A DNA stretch of 64,000 nucleotides from positions 1,602,001-1,666,000 of the forward strand of contig NZ_OZ035011.1 in the NCBI RefSeq assembly GCF_964031165.1. Direction: 5' to 3'. Within the stretch, counting starts at the first letter, position 1. Each line of letters starts with the position of its first letter. Made by a program: the position numbers and the translations under genes. Shown piece after piece: positions 1 to 8,026 of the stretch. A model generated the notes under the pieces. The model made no database searches, had not been told where the DNA came from, and was given only the letters and a program-made list of their open reading frames with translations. This DNA is from Rickettsiella endosymbiont of Rhagonycha lignosa. Its GTDB lineage: Bacteria; Pseudomonadota; Gammaproteobacteria; Diplorickettsiales; Diplorickettsiaceae.

Positions 1-622
1 TCTTGAGGTTTTTTTCTAAATTTAAGAATCGGAGTTCATCTTCAGGTTCAACATAGCTTGGAGTGCCGTCTCTTCTAAGTTTAAAATTAGAAAAATATTC
101 TTTTATTTCTTGCTGATTTTTAGCATCAATTGAATGTTCTTCAATTTTTTGCTGATTTTCGACATCAATTGAAGGATTTTCTTTTTTGTGAAATTTCTTA
201 TACTTACTTAGAAGAGTATTTTTATCATAATCAATTTCCTGAAAAATATCTTCATCATTAACAATTTTCTTTAGTTTATATTTTTTGTTAATATCAACAA
301 AAAAATCATATAAATTATTTTTAATTTCTTTTTCATATTGTTCTATAAGAACCAAATCATCTTCAAATTTCTCAATAATTAAATATTGCCACAGCGTTTT
401 TTCACTTAATAAGCTAAATCTACTAAATCCTTCGATAATATTCTTTCTGTAGATTTCACCTTCTACAATAGTTGCGCCGCATGCTGCATATCTTGCATAT
501 CCCACATAAGGGGTAGGAGCAAGATCTGCAATTTGCCTAGCGCTGGTTAATCCATCAGCAGCAACTTGAGCACCTGCTAACAGCCAACCAATCGCTGTCT
601 TTATTGCTTTTCTTTTTTTCAT
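1..622 (-). CDS. Unknown protein, N-terminal part (gene runs off the left edge)
   Basis: An open reading frame of about 207 codons starts at ATG 622-620 and stays open to the window edge, so the C-terminus is missing. The first 55 residues are mildly hydrophobic and alanine/glycine-rich (start MKKRKAIKTAIGWLLAGAQ) and could be a membrane-associated or signal-like segment. The rest is charged, lysine/glutamate-rich and probably helical. Residues near 148-173 hold two copies of a 13-residue repeat, SID(V/A)xNQQxIxE. I recognise no family. The composition resembles the large unknown proteins at 37-44 kb. The reading frame is convincing; the function is unknown. Confidence 0.6.
   Translation of the reverse strand, partial: MKKRKAIKTAIGWLLAGAQVAADGLTSARQIADLAPTPYVGYARYAACGATIVEGEIYRKNIIEGFSRFSLLSEKTLWQYLIIEKFEDDLVLIEQYEKEIKNNLYDFFVDINKKYKLKKIVNDEDIFQEIDYDKNTLLSKYKKFHKKENPSIDVENQQKIEEHSIDAKNQQEIKEYFSNFKLRRDGTPSYVEPEDELRFLNLEKNLK
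111..188. repeat. Two-unit 39-bp tandem repeat inside the unknown gene
   Basis: Units begin at 111 and 150 with tgctgatttt and share a catcaattgaa block. On the minus strand they encode SIDVENQQKIEEH followed by SIDAKNQQEIKEY, so the repeat is in frame and conserved at protein level. Confidence 0.6.
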
Positions 623-716
623 AACGCACTCTCACTTCAATGGGGTATAAATTAATTTTTTATACAGTATAAATTACTTAGCTTAAGAATCCATTAAATG
701 ATATTAAGAATCATTC

Positions 717-1403
717 CTATTTGAAGGCGAGATAATAACCAAGAAAGGTTGAATCATCAAGAGAATTTTTTGTAGTGGGCATTAATGACAAATATTTCTC
801 ATGCAATGCGATGGTTGAGCTACATAAGTTTTGTAAGCTGGAATCATTATGAATGATATCGTCTGTTCGTTTAATACTTTCTGTAGCTGATATTTGTGCA
901 GCCAAAATGGCATTAATTTGGTTTTTTTTTAATAAATCACGTTCATGTGCGCGTTGAATTTGCAACTCTCGTGAGGTGGTGACCAATAAAATACGATTTA
1001 ATTTAATATAATCATTAGTAGAGGGTTTTTCCTTGAGTAATATAGAAGTTCTTTCTTCTAACAATAACGGTATCACTAGTAAACAATAGATGCCTGTAGC
1101 TTTTTTTAGGGCTATTTGTATTGCTCGATATATTAATGGATGTAATAAGCATTCTAACCATTCTCGATCTTTGGGATGATCAAAAATAATTGCTCGTAGT
1201 TTATCTCGATCGATAGTCGCATTTTTTTTTAATATGCTAGCACCAAACCGTGCAATTAATTGATCACGGATTTCCGATGAATTATCAATAAGCTCCCGAC
1301 CAATTTGGTCAGCATCGATAATACTTACCCCCAATTCCGCAAAGTAATGAGCAACCGTAGACTTGCCACTTGCAATTCCACCTGTTAACGCTACAGTGAA
1401 CAC
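717..1403 (-). CDS. coaE: Dephospho-CoA kinase
   Basis: This is the last enzyme of coenzyme A synthesis; it phosphorylates the 3'-hydroxyl of dephospho-CoA with ATP in the cytosol. The P-loop GGIASGKST is at residues 8-16, followed by the family's DADQIGREL segment near residue 30 that binds acceptor substrate. At 228 residues it is slightly longer than the usual 200 or so because of a C-terminal tail. The start is GTG at 1403, 9 bases beyond the secB stop, so it is probably translated as the last gene of yibN-grxC-secB-coaE. Identification is firm from the P-loop and overall match. Confidence 0.95.
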   Translation of the reverse strand: MFTVALTGGIASGKSTVAHYFAELGVSIIDADQIGRELIDNSSEIRDQLIARFGASILKKNATIDRDKLRAIIFDHPKDREWLECLLHPLIYRAIQIALKKATGIYCLLVIPLLLEERTSILLKEKPSTNDYIKLNRILLVTTSRELQIQRAHERDLLKKNQINAILAAQISATESIKRTDDIIHNDSSLQNLCSSTIALHEKYLSLMPTTKNSLDDSTFLGYYLAFK

Positions 1404-1412
1404 GCTGGAAAA

Positions 1413-1910
1413 TTAATGCGTAATAATAGAATTCGAAGGATTTTCTTTTTTCCCACTACCGCCTTTATCTTCCTGTTCTTGCATTTGCTGGGCATACAAC
1501 GCTTCAAAATTAACAGGCGCTAAATAGAGGGGTGGAAAACCCGCACGGCCAACCAAATCTGATACAGCTTCTCTAGCATAAGGGAATAAAATAGTGGGGC
1601 AAGTTATACTCATTACTTGATGGTTTTGCTCTTCAGTGAATCCTTTTAGCGTAAAAAGTCCTGCTTGTTTCACCTCAACCAAAAATAAGGTTTTATCTTT
1701 TGACTTCGCTGTGACAGTGATTTGTAAGACAACCTCATGATTATCGGCACCGATATCACTTGTATTCATAGTAAACTGCAAATTTAATTCCGGTTGCCAC
1801 TCTTCTTGAAAAGCCTGAGGGGAATGAGGAGTTTCTAGTGACAAATCTTTAACATAAACACGCTGAATAATAAATTCAGGCTGTTGCGAAGGCTTGTTTG
1901 GTTGATTCAT
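1413..1910 (-). CDS. secB: Protein-export chaperone SecB
   Basis: SecB is a cytosolic tetrameric chaperone that keeps preproteins unfolded and hands them to SecA. The 165-residue product has the typical core: FIIQRVYVKDLSLETPHSP near residues 13-31, a beta-rich centre, and the conserved ending FPYAREAVSDLVGRAGFPPL followed by LAPVNFEALY. The acidic and Gln-rich tail (QQMQEQEDKGG) is usual for the SecA-contacting end. It lies between grxC and coaE, and yibN-grxC-secB is the order seen in Escherichia coli. Confidence 0.97.
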   Translation of the reverse strand: MNQPNKPSQQPEFIIQRVYVKDLSLETPHSPQAFQEEWQPELNLQFTMNTSDIGADNHEVVLQITVTAKSKDKTLFLVEVKQAGLFTLKGFTEEQNHQVMSITCPTILFPYAREAVSDLVGRAGFPPLYLAPVNFEALYAQQMQEQEDKGGSGKKENPSNSIITH

Positions 1911-1913
1911 AAA

Positions 1914-2171
1914 TTACTCGTCTTTTAGTAAGGTGTCTAATTCGCCAGAGGTAGCTAATTTTGATAAATCATCAAACCCTCCGATAGATTTATTATTAAT
2001 AAATATTTGTGGCACTGAACGTCGATTACTTAGTTTCACCATTTCAGCTAGTTTATTAGCATCTTTATCAACTTGAATTTCTTCATACTTAACTCCTTTT
2101 TTGTTCAGTAATTCTTTAGCATCTGCGCAATAAGGACAACCTAGAGTTGTATATATCACTACTTTTTGCAT
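1914..2171 (-). CDS. grxC: Glutaredoxin 3
   Basis: Small dithiol oxidoreductase that uses glutathione to reduce protein disulfides and supply ribonucleotide reductase. With the start at ATG 2171 the protein has 85 residues and begins MQKVVIYTTLGCPYC, putting the CPYC active site at residues 12-15. The cis-proline segment SVPQIF and the GGFDDL glutathione-binding turn are present. A longer frame exists upstream to 2225, but an AGAGGTG ribosome site lies just before 2171 and the family length agrees, so I use the shorter start. It has the E. coli order between yibN and secB. Confidence 0.93.
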   Translation of the reverse strand: MQKVVIYTTLGCPYCADAKELLNKKGVKYEEIQVDKDANKLAEMVKLSNRRSVPQIFINNKSIGGFDDLSKLATSGELDTLLKDE

Positions 2172-2196
2172 AAACACCTCTTTATAACTCGAAAAT

Positions 2197-2622
2197 TTAG
2201 CTTTTAATAATAGGTAAAGCGGCATTTTGCCAGCTCATAATCCCACCTTTAAGGTGGAAACATTTTGCAAACCCTGCATTTTTTAATAGTCTACCAATTT
2301 TATGGTGTGATTGCCCCTGACTATAGTTAATGATAATAGGCCTTTCTAGATATGAGTCAAGTTCACTTAGTCTAGCTTTGAGTTCAGAAAAAGGTATATT
2401 AACAGACTCAGCAATATGTCCTTTTTTAAAACTGAGCTCATCACGAACATCTAAAAAAATCGCGTCTTCTCGGTTAACCTTAAAAATAGCCTCTTGGACA
2501 CTAAGAGGCAACGTACCGGTTAACTTAGCATGTAATTCAAAAGTCAGTAATAAAATTAAAATTACAAAAAAAACTAGCCATAGCTCCCAATGTTGTAAAC
2601 TAAATTCAATGAACTGCTGCAT
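2197..2622 (-). CDS. yibN: Membrane-anchored rhodanese-like protein, YibN type
   Basis: A single transmembrane helix (residues about 14-30, WLVFFVILILLLTF) is followed by a rhodanese fold with the CH2A-like stretch FLDVRDELSFKKGHI and the closing GGIMSWQNAALP. Length (141) and position beside grxC and secB match E. coli YibN. The loop that holds the catalytic cysteine in active rhodaneses reads NYSQGQSHHK, with serine where cysteine is expected; the only cysteine (AKCFHL) is elsewhere. Classical sulfurtransferase chemistry is therefore unlikely and a structural or binding role is inferred. It begins the minus-strand operon; the 106-bp gap to pmbA must hold divergent promoters. Confidence 0.85.
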   Translation of the reverse strand: MQQFIEFSLQHWELWLVFFVILILLLTFELHAKLTGTLPLSVQEAIFKVNREDAIFLDVRDELSFKKGHIAESVNIPFSELKARLSELDSYLERPIIINYSQGQSHHKIGRLLKNAGFAKCFHLKGGIMSWQNAALPIIKS

Positions 2623-2728
2623 TTTCTTTAACCTTTATGATATTTATCTTATCTTAGATACGCTAGTCTAGCGAAATTTAATACCCATCGCTATACTCTC
2701 TTACATTTTAATATCGAGAAATGGTTTT

Positions 2729-4111
2729 ATGACTACCCAAATAGAAAATCAGCATCCATTAGGGTTAATAAATAAGCAAGCAGATTATAAAAATTTGTTA
2801 ACTGAATTGATGAACATGGCAAAAAAACAAGGGGTTACTCAAACAGAAGCTAGCATTAGTCATGATACCGGATTTTCAGTCACTGTTCGCAACCAAGAAG
2901 TTGAAACAATTGAACATAATCGGAATAAAAGTTTAGGAATAAATGTTTATTTTGGTCGCAAAAAAGGTTCTGCAAGTACCTCAGATTTTAGCGCTCAAGC
3001 CATAAAAAGCACTTTTGAAGCGGCTTGTCATATAGCACGTTTTACTACTGAAGATCCTTTTAATGGCCTAGCTGAATCGCAATTTTTAGAAAAAACACCC
3101 TCTGATTTAGACCTTTGTCATCCTTGGTCAATTGACCCACAAAATGCTATTGCATTAGGTAAAGAATGCGAAGCAAATGCGCTCGCTATAGACAGTAGAT
3201 TAACATTTTCAGAAGGAGTCAGCTTATCTACACAGGAAGCTATTTATGTTTATGCAAACAGTAATGGGTTTCTAGCTGGGTATCCTAGCTCGTTGCATAA
3301 CATTTCTTGTAATCTGATAGCAAAAGATAAAATGGGTATGCAGCGGGATGGTAGCTTCACAATAAATCGCAATCCAGATCAACTCCAATCGATTGAAAAA
3401 TTAGCCAAAGAAGCTGCTGATAATACCGTTAAACGCTTAAGTGCAAGACGTATTTCAACCTGCCAAGTCCCAGTGATTTATCATTCAGAAATCGCCCCCG
3501 GCTTGATTAGAACTTTTCTTGAGGCAATTTCGGGGGGAACACTTTATCGCAACGCCTCTTTCTTGGTCGACCATATCGGAAAACCCGTTTTTGCTAAAAG
3601 AATCTCTATTTATGAAAAACCTCATATGCTGAGTGCTTTAGGAAGTGCTCCTTTTGATGACGAAGGAGTCCGTACTAGCGATCGTGTTTTAATTGATGAG
3701 GGTATTTTATGCGGATATTTATTAAATAGTTATTCAGCCAGAAAGCTAGGCTTGCAAACAACAGGAAATGCAGGTGGGTTTCATAATATTTTGCTAAAAA
3801 CGAGTCAATTTAAGCTTAATGATCTATTGAAACAAATGGAAAAAGGTTTATTAGTCACGGAGGTTATGGGACAAGGTATTAATTTAGTAACGGGCGATTA
3901 CTCTCGTGGTGCAGCTGGTTTTTGGGTTGAAAATGGAGAGATCCTATTTCCTGTGGAAGAAATTACTATTGCTGGTAACTTAAAAGATATGTATCAAAAT
4001 ATTGTGGCTATAGGCAATGATATTAATTATAAGAGCACCATTCAAACTGGCTCAATCTTATTAGAAAATATGATGATCGCGGGCATGCAAAACTCTCAAA
4101 TAGAGCAATAA
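2729..4111 (+). CDS. pmbA: TldE/PmbA family metalloprotease subunit
   Basis: PmbA (TldE) pairs with TldD to make a zinc protease that trims peptides such as microcin B17 precursor and helps degrade CcdA. The 460-residue product shows family hallmarks: the N-terminal stretch VTVRNQEVETIEHNRNKSLG, then GVRTSDRVLIDEGILCGYLL, TTGNAGGFHN and GQGINLVTGDYSRGAAGFW. As in other PmbA proteins I see no HExxH zinc site, which TldD carries. The start at ATG 2729 follows a weak purine run. It stands alone on the plus strand and ends 10 bp before repeat copy A. Confidence 0.95.
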   Translation: MTTQIENQHPLGLINKQADYKNLLTELMNMAKKQGVTQTEASISHDTGFSVTVRNQEVETIEHNRNKSLGINVYFGRKKGSASTSDFSAQAIKSTFEAACHIARFTTEDPFNGLAESQFLEKTPSDLDLCHPWSIDPQNAIALGKECEANALAIDSRLTFSEGVSLSTQEAIYVYANSNGFLAGYPSSLHNISCNLIAKDKMGMQRDGSFTINRNPDQLQSIEKLAKEAADNTVKRLSARRISTCQVPVIYHSEIAPGLIRTFLEAISGGTLYRNASFLVDHIGKPVFAKRISIYEKPHMLSALGSAPFDDEGVRTSDRVLIDEGILCGYLLNSYSARKLGLQTTGNAGGFHNILLKTSQFKLNDLLKQMEKGLLVTEVMGQGINLVTGDYSRGAAGFWVENGEILFPVEEITIAGNLKDMYQNIVAIGNDINYKSTIQTGSILLENMMIAGMQNSQIEQ

Positions 4112-4121
4112 ATTATTTATC

Positions 4122-4240
4122 TATACTCTCAGTAATTGAATTCTTAGCGCAAGGGCGCTGCGAGAATGAAGTAACCGGAATATATTCAAGATACATGATG
4201 GATTGCGAATTGAGCACAACACAACAAAAAATTTAAATGC
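4122..4240. repeat. Dispersed ~125-bp intergenic repeat, copy A (degenerate)
   Basis: Starts with TATACTC and carries the family core: a GC-rich gcgctgcgagaatgaag, aaccgga, a central atacatg and ggattgcgaattgagc. The right terminus is eroded. It fills the space between pmbA and the DUF1460 gene, which converge on it, and ends about 10 bp from the DUF1460 stop. Confidence 0.75.
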
Positions 4241-4250
4241 AAACCCATAT

Positions 4251-5171
4251 CTAAGTCGGTTCTGTGATAGACCATACGCTTATACCATCCAAAGTACCGA
4301 GTGATAAATAGGTTTTTAAATAATCTTGAAACAAAACATCTAACACTCTTCCTGCTTTTGATGAAGCCATGCGGCAATAAAGCTGGCCGTTATTCCAAAT
4401 AGCAAAGCTCATATGCAATACATTCATAGAAGTTCCTATTCGGGAACTTAGATAAGAATCATGACCGACAAAAAAGATTAAACTGCCACTAGGAATTTTT
4501 TGCCTCAATTCAGAATTTTGTAACAAATCAAAGACTGGAATATAAGAAATACTTACATTTTTACTTCCATACAAATCCGCACCTTCTTTTTTTAATTGAG
4601 ATAACCGCGCTTCTTTTTCTTGGGGGCTTAAATAAGGAATTTGAATTCTATCGGTAGTTAAATGGCGATACCAATTTGGCAAATTAATTTGGGTTCTGCT
4701 AACATTTGTTTTACGACCCGCAATTAAATAACTCAACTCCTGAATATATCCATTTCTTTTATTATTGGGGATCCAATCAGCACTGGGAAAATGATTACGT
4801 TGAGTAAAACTCACATTACCTTGTTTATAACGAATTTGATTGATTTTGTTTCTAAAGTCTGGAAGACTTCTAGCTAGTGCTAGAGCCATGACCGTATCAA
4901 CATAGGTTTCACAATCAAAATAATCAAATCGATATAAAGGATTTTGATCGTATTTTCCATTGATACCTTCACCCAGCGCACCTTCTAAATAAGGGGTATT
5001 TAGTAATGCTGCACTTTGAATTTCAATTCGTCGCTGAATTGGATAATTCTGGTTTAATGAAATTAATTGATTGACGATTTCATCATTAGCCTGTGTATCG
5101 GCAAAACTTAAAGGAATAAACAAAAAATAGAATACAATGAGGGTACAAAGAACTCGGCAGCACCTTATCAC
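4251..5171 (-). CDS. Periplasmic DUF1460 family protein (amidase-like)
   Basis: DUF1460 proteins are NlpC/P60-like cysteine hydrolases related to N-acetylmuramoyl-L-alanine amidases. Residues 1-24 form a signal peptide (hydrophobic run ending PLSFA before DTQAN). The conserved catalytic-cysteine block reads YRFDYFDCETYVDTVMALA near residues 79-97. A later conserved region contains FFVGHDSYLSSRIGT, which includes a histidine, and then the MNVLHMSFA segment. Length (306) is normal. Its first codon overlaps the end of the HPr gene by 4 bases, so the two are translationally coupled. Activity on peptidoglycan is inferred from the family. Confidence 0.8.
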   Translation of the reverse strand: MIRCCRVLCTLIVFYFLFIPLSFADTQANDEIVNQLISLNQNYPIQRRIEIQSAALLNTPYLEGALGEGINGKYDQNPLYRFDYFDCETYVDTVMALALARSLPDFRNKINQIRYKQGNVSFTQRNHFPSADWIPNNKRNGYIQELSYLIAGRKTNVSRTQINLPNWYRHLTTDRIQIPYLSPQEKEARLSQLKKEGADLYGSKNVSISYIPVFDLLQNSELRQKIPSGSLIFFVGHDSYLSSRIGTSMNVLHMSFAIWNNGQLYCRMASSKAGRVLDVLFQDYLKTYLSLGTLDGISVWSITEPT

Positions 5172-5437
5172 CCCTCTTCACCGAACCTATCAGTAACTAA
5201 TTTTTCAAGCACCGTCAAGGCTGCAGCTTCATCTTCTCCTTGAACGATGACTTCAACAGGACTACCTTGCCGGGCTGTAAGCCCCATCACTTCTAAAATA
5301 CTCTTTCCATCTACTTGTTTACCATTACATTTGAGCGTAATTTGGCTAATAAAACATCTTGCGATTTTGACCCACTTCATAGAAGCACGTGCATGTAATC
5401 CCAATTTGTTATTTATCGTAATAATTTTACATATCAT
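5168..5437 (-). CDS. HPr family phosphocarrier protein
   Basis: An 89-residue phosphocarrier. The phosphorylatable histidine lies in GLHARAS at residue 15, and a serine at residue 46 sits in GKSILEVMGL, the position of the regulatory serine in HPr. The fold length and ending match HPr/NPr. No enzyme I, sugar EII or ptsN gene is seen in this window, so I cannot tell whether it serves sugar uptake or the nitrogen-type regulatory PTS; the latter is common in PTS-poor gammaproteobacteria. It lies between an IscA-type gene and DUF1460 and overlaps the latter by 4 bases. Confidence 0.9.
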   Translation of the reverse strand: MICKIITINNKLGLHARASMKWVKIARCFISQITLKCNGKQVDGKSILEVMGLTARQGSPVEVIVQGEDEAAALTVLEKLVTDRFGEEG

Positions 5438-5457
5438 ATAATGAGGAAACTAATCCT

Positions 5458-5856
5458 CTATTTTTCCTCTATACTAAAACTTTCGCCACATCCACAGGCA
5501 GCCGTTTGATTTGGGTTAATGAATTTCAGCGTGCCATTAAGTCCATTTTGTACATAATCGATACAAACCCCCTTTAAGATAGGAAAACTCAATCGATCAA
5601 CAAAAACAGCTAAATCATTATCAATAGAAAATTTTAAATCTTCAGAATGGAAGCTATCTACATAATTCACTTCATACGCAAAACCTGAGCAACCAGAACG
5701 CTTAATACTCAAACGAAAACATTTCCCCCGTATTTGCTTGGCCAGGATCTTTTTAATATGTTTAATCGCGGAAGGAGTTAAATAAAGCTGACCCTCCTTA
5801 CTTTTATTTTGAGCAGGATCGTAGATAGGAACTTTAACTTGTGTCATAAGTCCCAT
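5458..5856 (-). CDS. IscA/SufA/ErpA-type iron-sulfur cluster carrier
   Basis: A-type carrier that delivers Fe-S clusters to apoproteins. The three cluster cysteines are visible as SGCSGF near the middle and CGCGESF at the C-terminus, with the usual spacing of about 65 residues. The N-terminal LTPSAIKHIKKIL helix is typical. The frame extends upstream to a TTG at 5883, but an ATG at 5856 (or 5847) fits the family length better. Sequence alone does not separate IscA, SufA and ErpA; SufA or IscA seems nearest. No isc or suf genes are adjacent. It is co-directional with the HPr gene 20 bases downstream. Confidence 0.88.
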   Translation of the reverse strand: MGLMTQVKVPIYDPAQNKSKEGQLYLTPSAIKHIKKILAKQIRGKCFRLSIKRSGCSGFAYEVNYVDSFHSEDLKFSIDNDLAVFVDRLSFPILKGVCIDYVQNGLNGTLKFINPNQTAACGCGESFSIEEK

Positions 5857-6250
5857 ATTACCACTTAATAAGTTAGGTAACAAAGTACTGCTCTTAGTCC
5901 TTCTTTCATTAGGGTAATATACCTGAATTTTGTAGTTATTTTACTTACAAAAACAAGCTAAAATGGATTTTTTTTACCCATAATTCTCAAAAATTTAGCT
6001 TCATAAATCCTCAATAAATGAACTTTATAGGCTTGTAAGGTTAGCAAAAAAAACTTTTCAATTACAAGCTTTCCAAACTGTAAATCCATTCGATGCAACG
6101 CCCAACCATAACTTATAATTGATTATTAAAAATTAATGCTTCCATCAGCATTAATCCTAACTTTTTACTTGTGTCATAAAAGTGTTTGTTGTACGGTTAA
6201 CTTAGATATTAAAATATATTCAATTTGCATTTTTTTTATAACTCTCTCAT
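5857..6250. other. AT-rich intergenic region between divergent genes
   Basis: About 390 bp separating the IscA-type gene (minus) and the permease gene (plus). It should hold both promoters. I see no open frame with a ribosome site, no strong hairpin and no repeat copy. Confidence 0.5.
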
Positions 6251-7462
6251 ATGTTTAACAAATTTGATACTAAACTTCTTGGGGGTATTTTACTCATAGT
6301 CGGAACAGCAATAGGGGGCGGAATGCTAGCATTACCTATTGCGACGGCCGAAGCTGGATTTACAAATTCTTTGATTCTTCTGTTCCTATGCTGGTTCATT
6401 ATGACCGCCAGCGCTTTTTTGGTCCTTGAAGTTAATTTATGGCTTCCTGCAAATACTAATATTATTTCCATGTCGAGAATTTTATTAGGTCGTTGGGGTG
6501 AATCTATTGCCTGGATAAGTTATCTATTATTATTTTATTCCGTACTTGCAGCCTATATGGCGGGTAGTGGAGATTTTCTTAGTGGGTTATTGCTTAATTT
6601 AGGTTTTAAAATACCCAACTGGTTATCTATATTCCTATTCACTGCTATTTTAAGTTACGTGGTTTATCAAGGCATACATTATGTCGATTATGTGAATCGT
6701 GGTTTGATGTTTAGTAAATTTAGCATTTATATTTTACTTATTTTATTTATTATTCCATCTATTTCTAGCACTAAGTTAAAAGATGGAAACTTGTTTTACT
6801 TAACAAGCGGAGCAACAGTAATGATAACCTCATTTACTTTTGCGAACATCATACCAAGCTTACGCACTTATTTTAAAGATGATATTCCCAAATTGCGAAA
6901 AGCTATTTTAATAGGTAGTTTAATTCCTTTATTTTGTTATTTATTTTGGGATCTATGTATCATGGGAGTACTCTCTCGTGAAGGAAATCATGGGCTAATT
7001 AGCATGTTACATTCCAAACACTCAACCAGTGAGTTTGTTATGCAATTAAGTAACACATTAAATAATCCATTAATCACGTTTATGACCAGAATTTTTACTT
7101 CAATTTGCTTAGCTACCTCTTTTCTAGCCAGCGGATTGAGTTTATCTGATTTTTTGGCTGATGGTCTACGCACTACCAAGCGAGGAAAGGGTGGAGTTAT
7201 TGTTTATTTAGCTACTTTTTTACCACCTATGACAGTAGTATTATTTTATCCGGGTGCTTTTATAGGTGCATTAAGTTATGCTGGAATTTATTGTGCAATA
7301 CTTTTTGTTTTGCTTCCATCTCTAATGGCCTGGCGCGGACGTTACAGAAAAAATTCTTTAGCGAAAGGATTTAGAGTTAAAGGAGGAAGGCCATTATTAC
7401 TAGGCCTTGGTATTGCAGGCGTTTTATTTATAAGTAATGGAGTCCAAATAGCTTTTACCTAA
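6251..7462 (+). CDS. Aromatic amino acid permease (TyrP/Mtr, HAAAP family)
   Basis: A 403-residue inner-membrane protein with about 11 hydrophobic helices. The opening LLGGILLIVGTAIGGGMLAL is the signature of hydroxy/aromatic amino acid permeases such as TyrP, TnaB and Mtr, which import tyrosine or tryptophan by proton symport. Central TSFTFANIIPSLRTYF and the C-terminal run of helices agree. Substrate choice between tyrosine and tryptophan cannot be read from sequence. It is monocistronic and followed by a 41-bp hairpin. Amino-acid import would suit a host-dependent bacterium. Confidence 0.9.
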   Translation: MFNKFDTKLLGGILLIVGTAIGGGMLALPIATAEAGFTNSLILLFLCWFIMTASAFLVLEVNLWLPANTNIISMSRILLGRWGESIAWISYLLLFYSVLAAYMAGSGDFLSGLLLNLGFKIPNWLSIFLFTAILSYVVYQGIHYVDYVNRGLMFSKFSIYILLILFIIPSISSTKLKDGNLFYLTSGATVMITSFTFANIIPSLRTYFKDDIPKLRKAILIGSLIPLFCYLFWDLCIMGVLSREGNHGLISMLHSKHSTSEFVMQLSNTLNNPLITFMTRIFTSICLATSFLASGLSLSDFLADGLRTTKRGKGGVIVYLATFLPPMTVVLFYPGAFIGALSYAGIYCAILFVLLPSLMAWRGRYRKNSLAKGFRVKGGRPLLLGLGIAGVLFISNGVQIAFT

Positions 7463-7570
7463 GCCTTAGATTACAAGTATATAGGATATTTGCTATAGGT
7501 ATTGAATTGCATCTTTCTTATCCAACCACTTACAACCCTTTCATCTCGGCCCGCTACCCCTTTTCCAAGT

Positions 7571-7611
7571 AAAAGTCCAATATTAATAGGGAATCAATTA
7601 ATAGGACTTTT
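7571..7611 (+). terminator. Long AT-rich hairpin downstream of the permease gene
   Basis: AAAAGTCC at 7571-7578 pairs with GGACTTTT at 7604-7611, and inside it TATTAAT pairs with ATTAATA, giving about 15 bp around a 9-base loop with a 2-base bulge. A weak T-rich tract follows. It may terminate the permease transcript. The AGTCC/ATTAAT/GGACT elements recur in the perfect palindrome at 8484-8509. Confidence 0.45.
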
Positions 7612-7740
7612 GAAATTATATTTTGTTTACAAAAAAATATAACGATTTTTTAAATGTTTTTAAATTCGTTATAGCAACAAAGTAACTTTATTTTTCCTAA
7701 AATTAACTAAGAAATTTTAACAATTGAATGGGGGACAGAT

Positions 7741-7911
7741 ATGATAATAGATGGTGTTTTAGTCGGAGTTGTACTAGCAGGACTGGAATTAGGTGTAGCT
7801 TGGATATTGGCCTGTGTAATTAATCATGAGCCATCATCTGAAAAAAAGGAGGAAAAAGAACCTCCTTTAACTTTTTCAGCAAATTTCGCTAATCTAGCTA
7901 ATTTAAAATAA
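7741..7911 (+). CDS. Small single-pass membrane peptide (56 aa), unknown
   Basis: ATG at 7741 is preceded at good distance by a GGGGGAC ribosome site. The 56-residue product starts MIIDGVLVGVVLAGLELG, has one hydrophobic helix (residues about 4-25), then a charged EKKEEKE linker and a tail with the near-repeat SANFANLANLK. A strong hairpin terminator follows at 7977. I recognise no family. The ribosome site, clear helix and terminator make it likely real. Confidence 0.55.
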   Translation: MIIDGVLVGVVLAGLELGVAWILACVINHEPSSEKKEEKEPPLTFSANFANLANLK

Positions 7912-7976
7912 AATTTTAAGTTTATCGCTCTGCTTATATATTCGAGATTTTAAGCAAAAAAATCTATAAAAAAATT

Positions 7977-8018
7977 AAAAAACCTCTGGAAACATTTTAA
8001 AAGTTTTCAGGGGTTTTT
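7977..8018. terminator. Bidirectional Rho-independent terminator
   Basis: Stem AACCTCTGGAAAC (7981-7993) pairs with GTTTTCAGGGGTT (8003-8015) through two G-U pairs, loop of 9 bases, flanked by A-rich sequence on the left and TTTTT on the right. It serves the small plus-strand gene ending at 7911 and the minus-strand receiver gene ending at 8027. Confidence 0.8.
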
Positions 8019-8026
8019 CATTTAAG

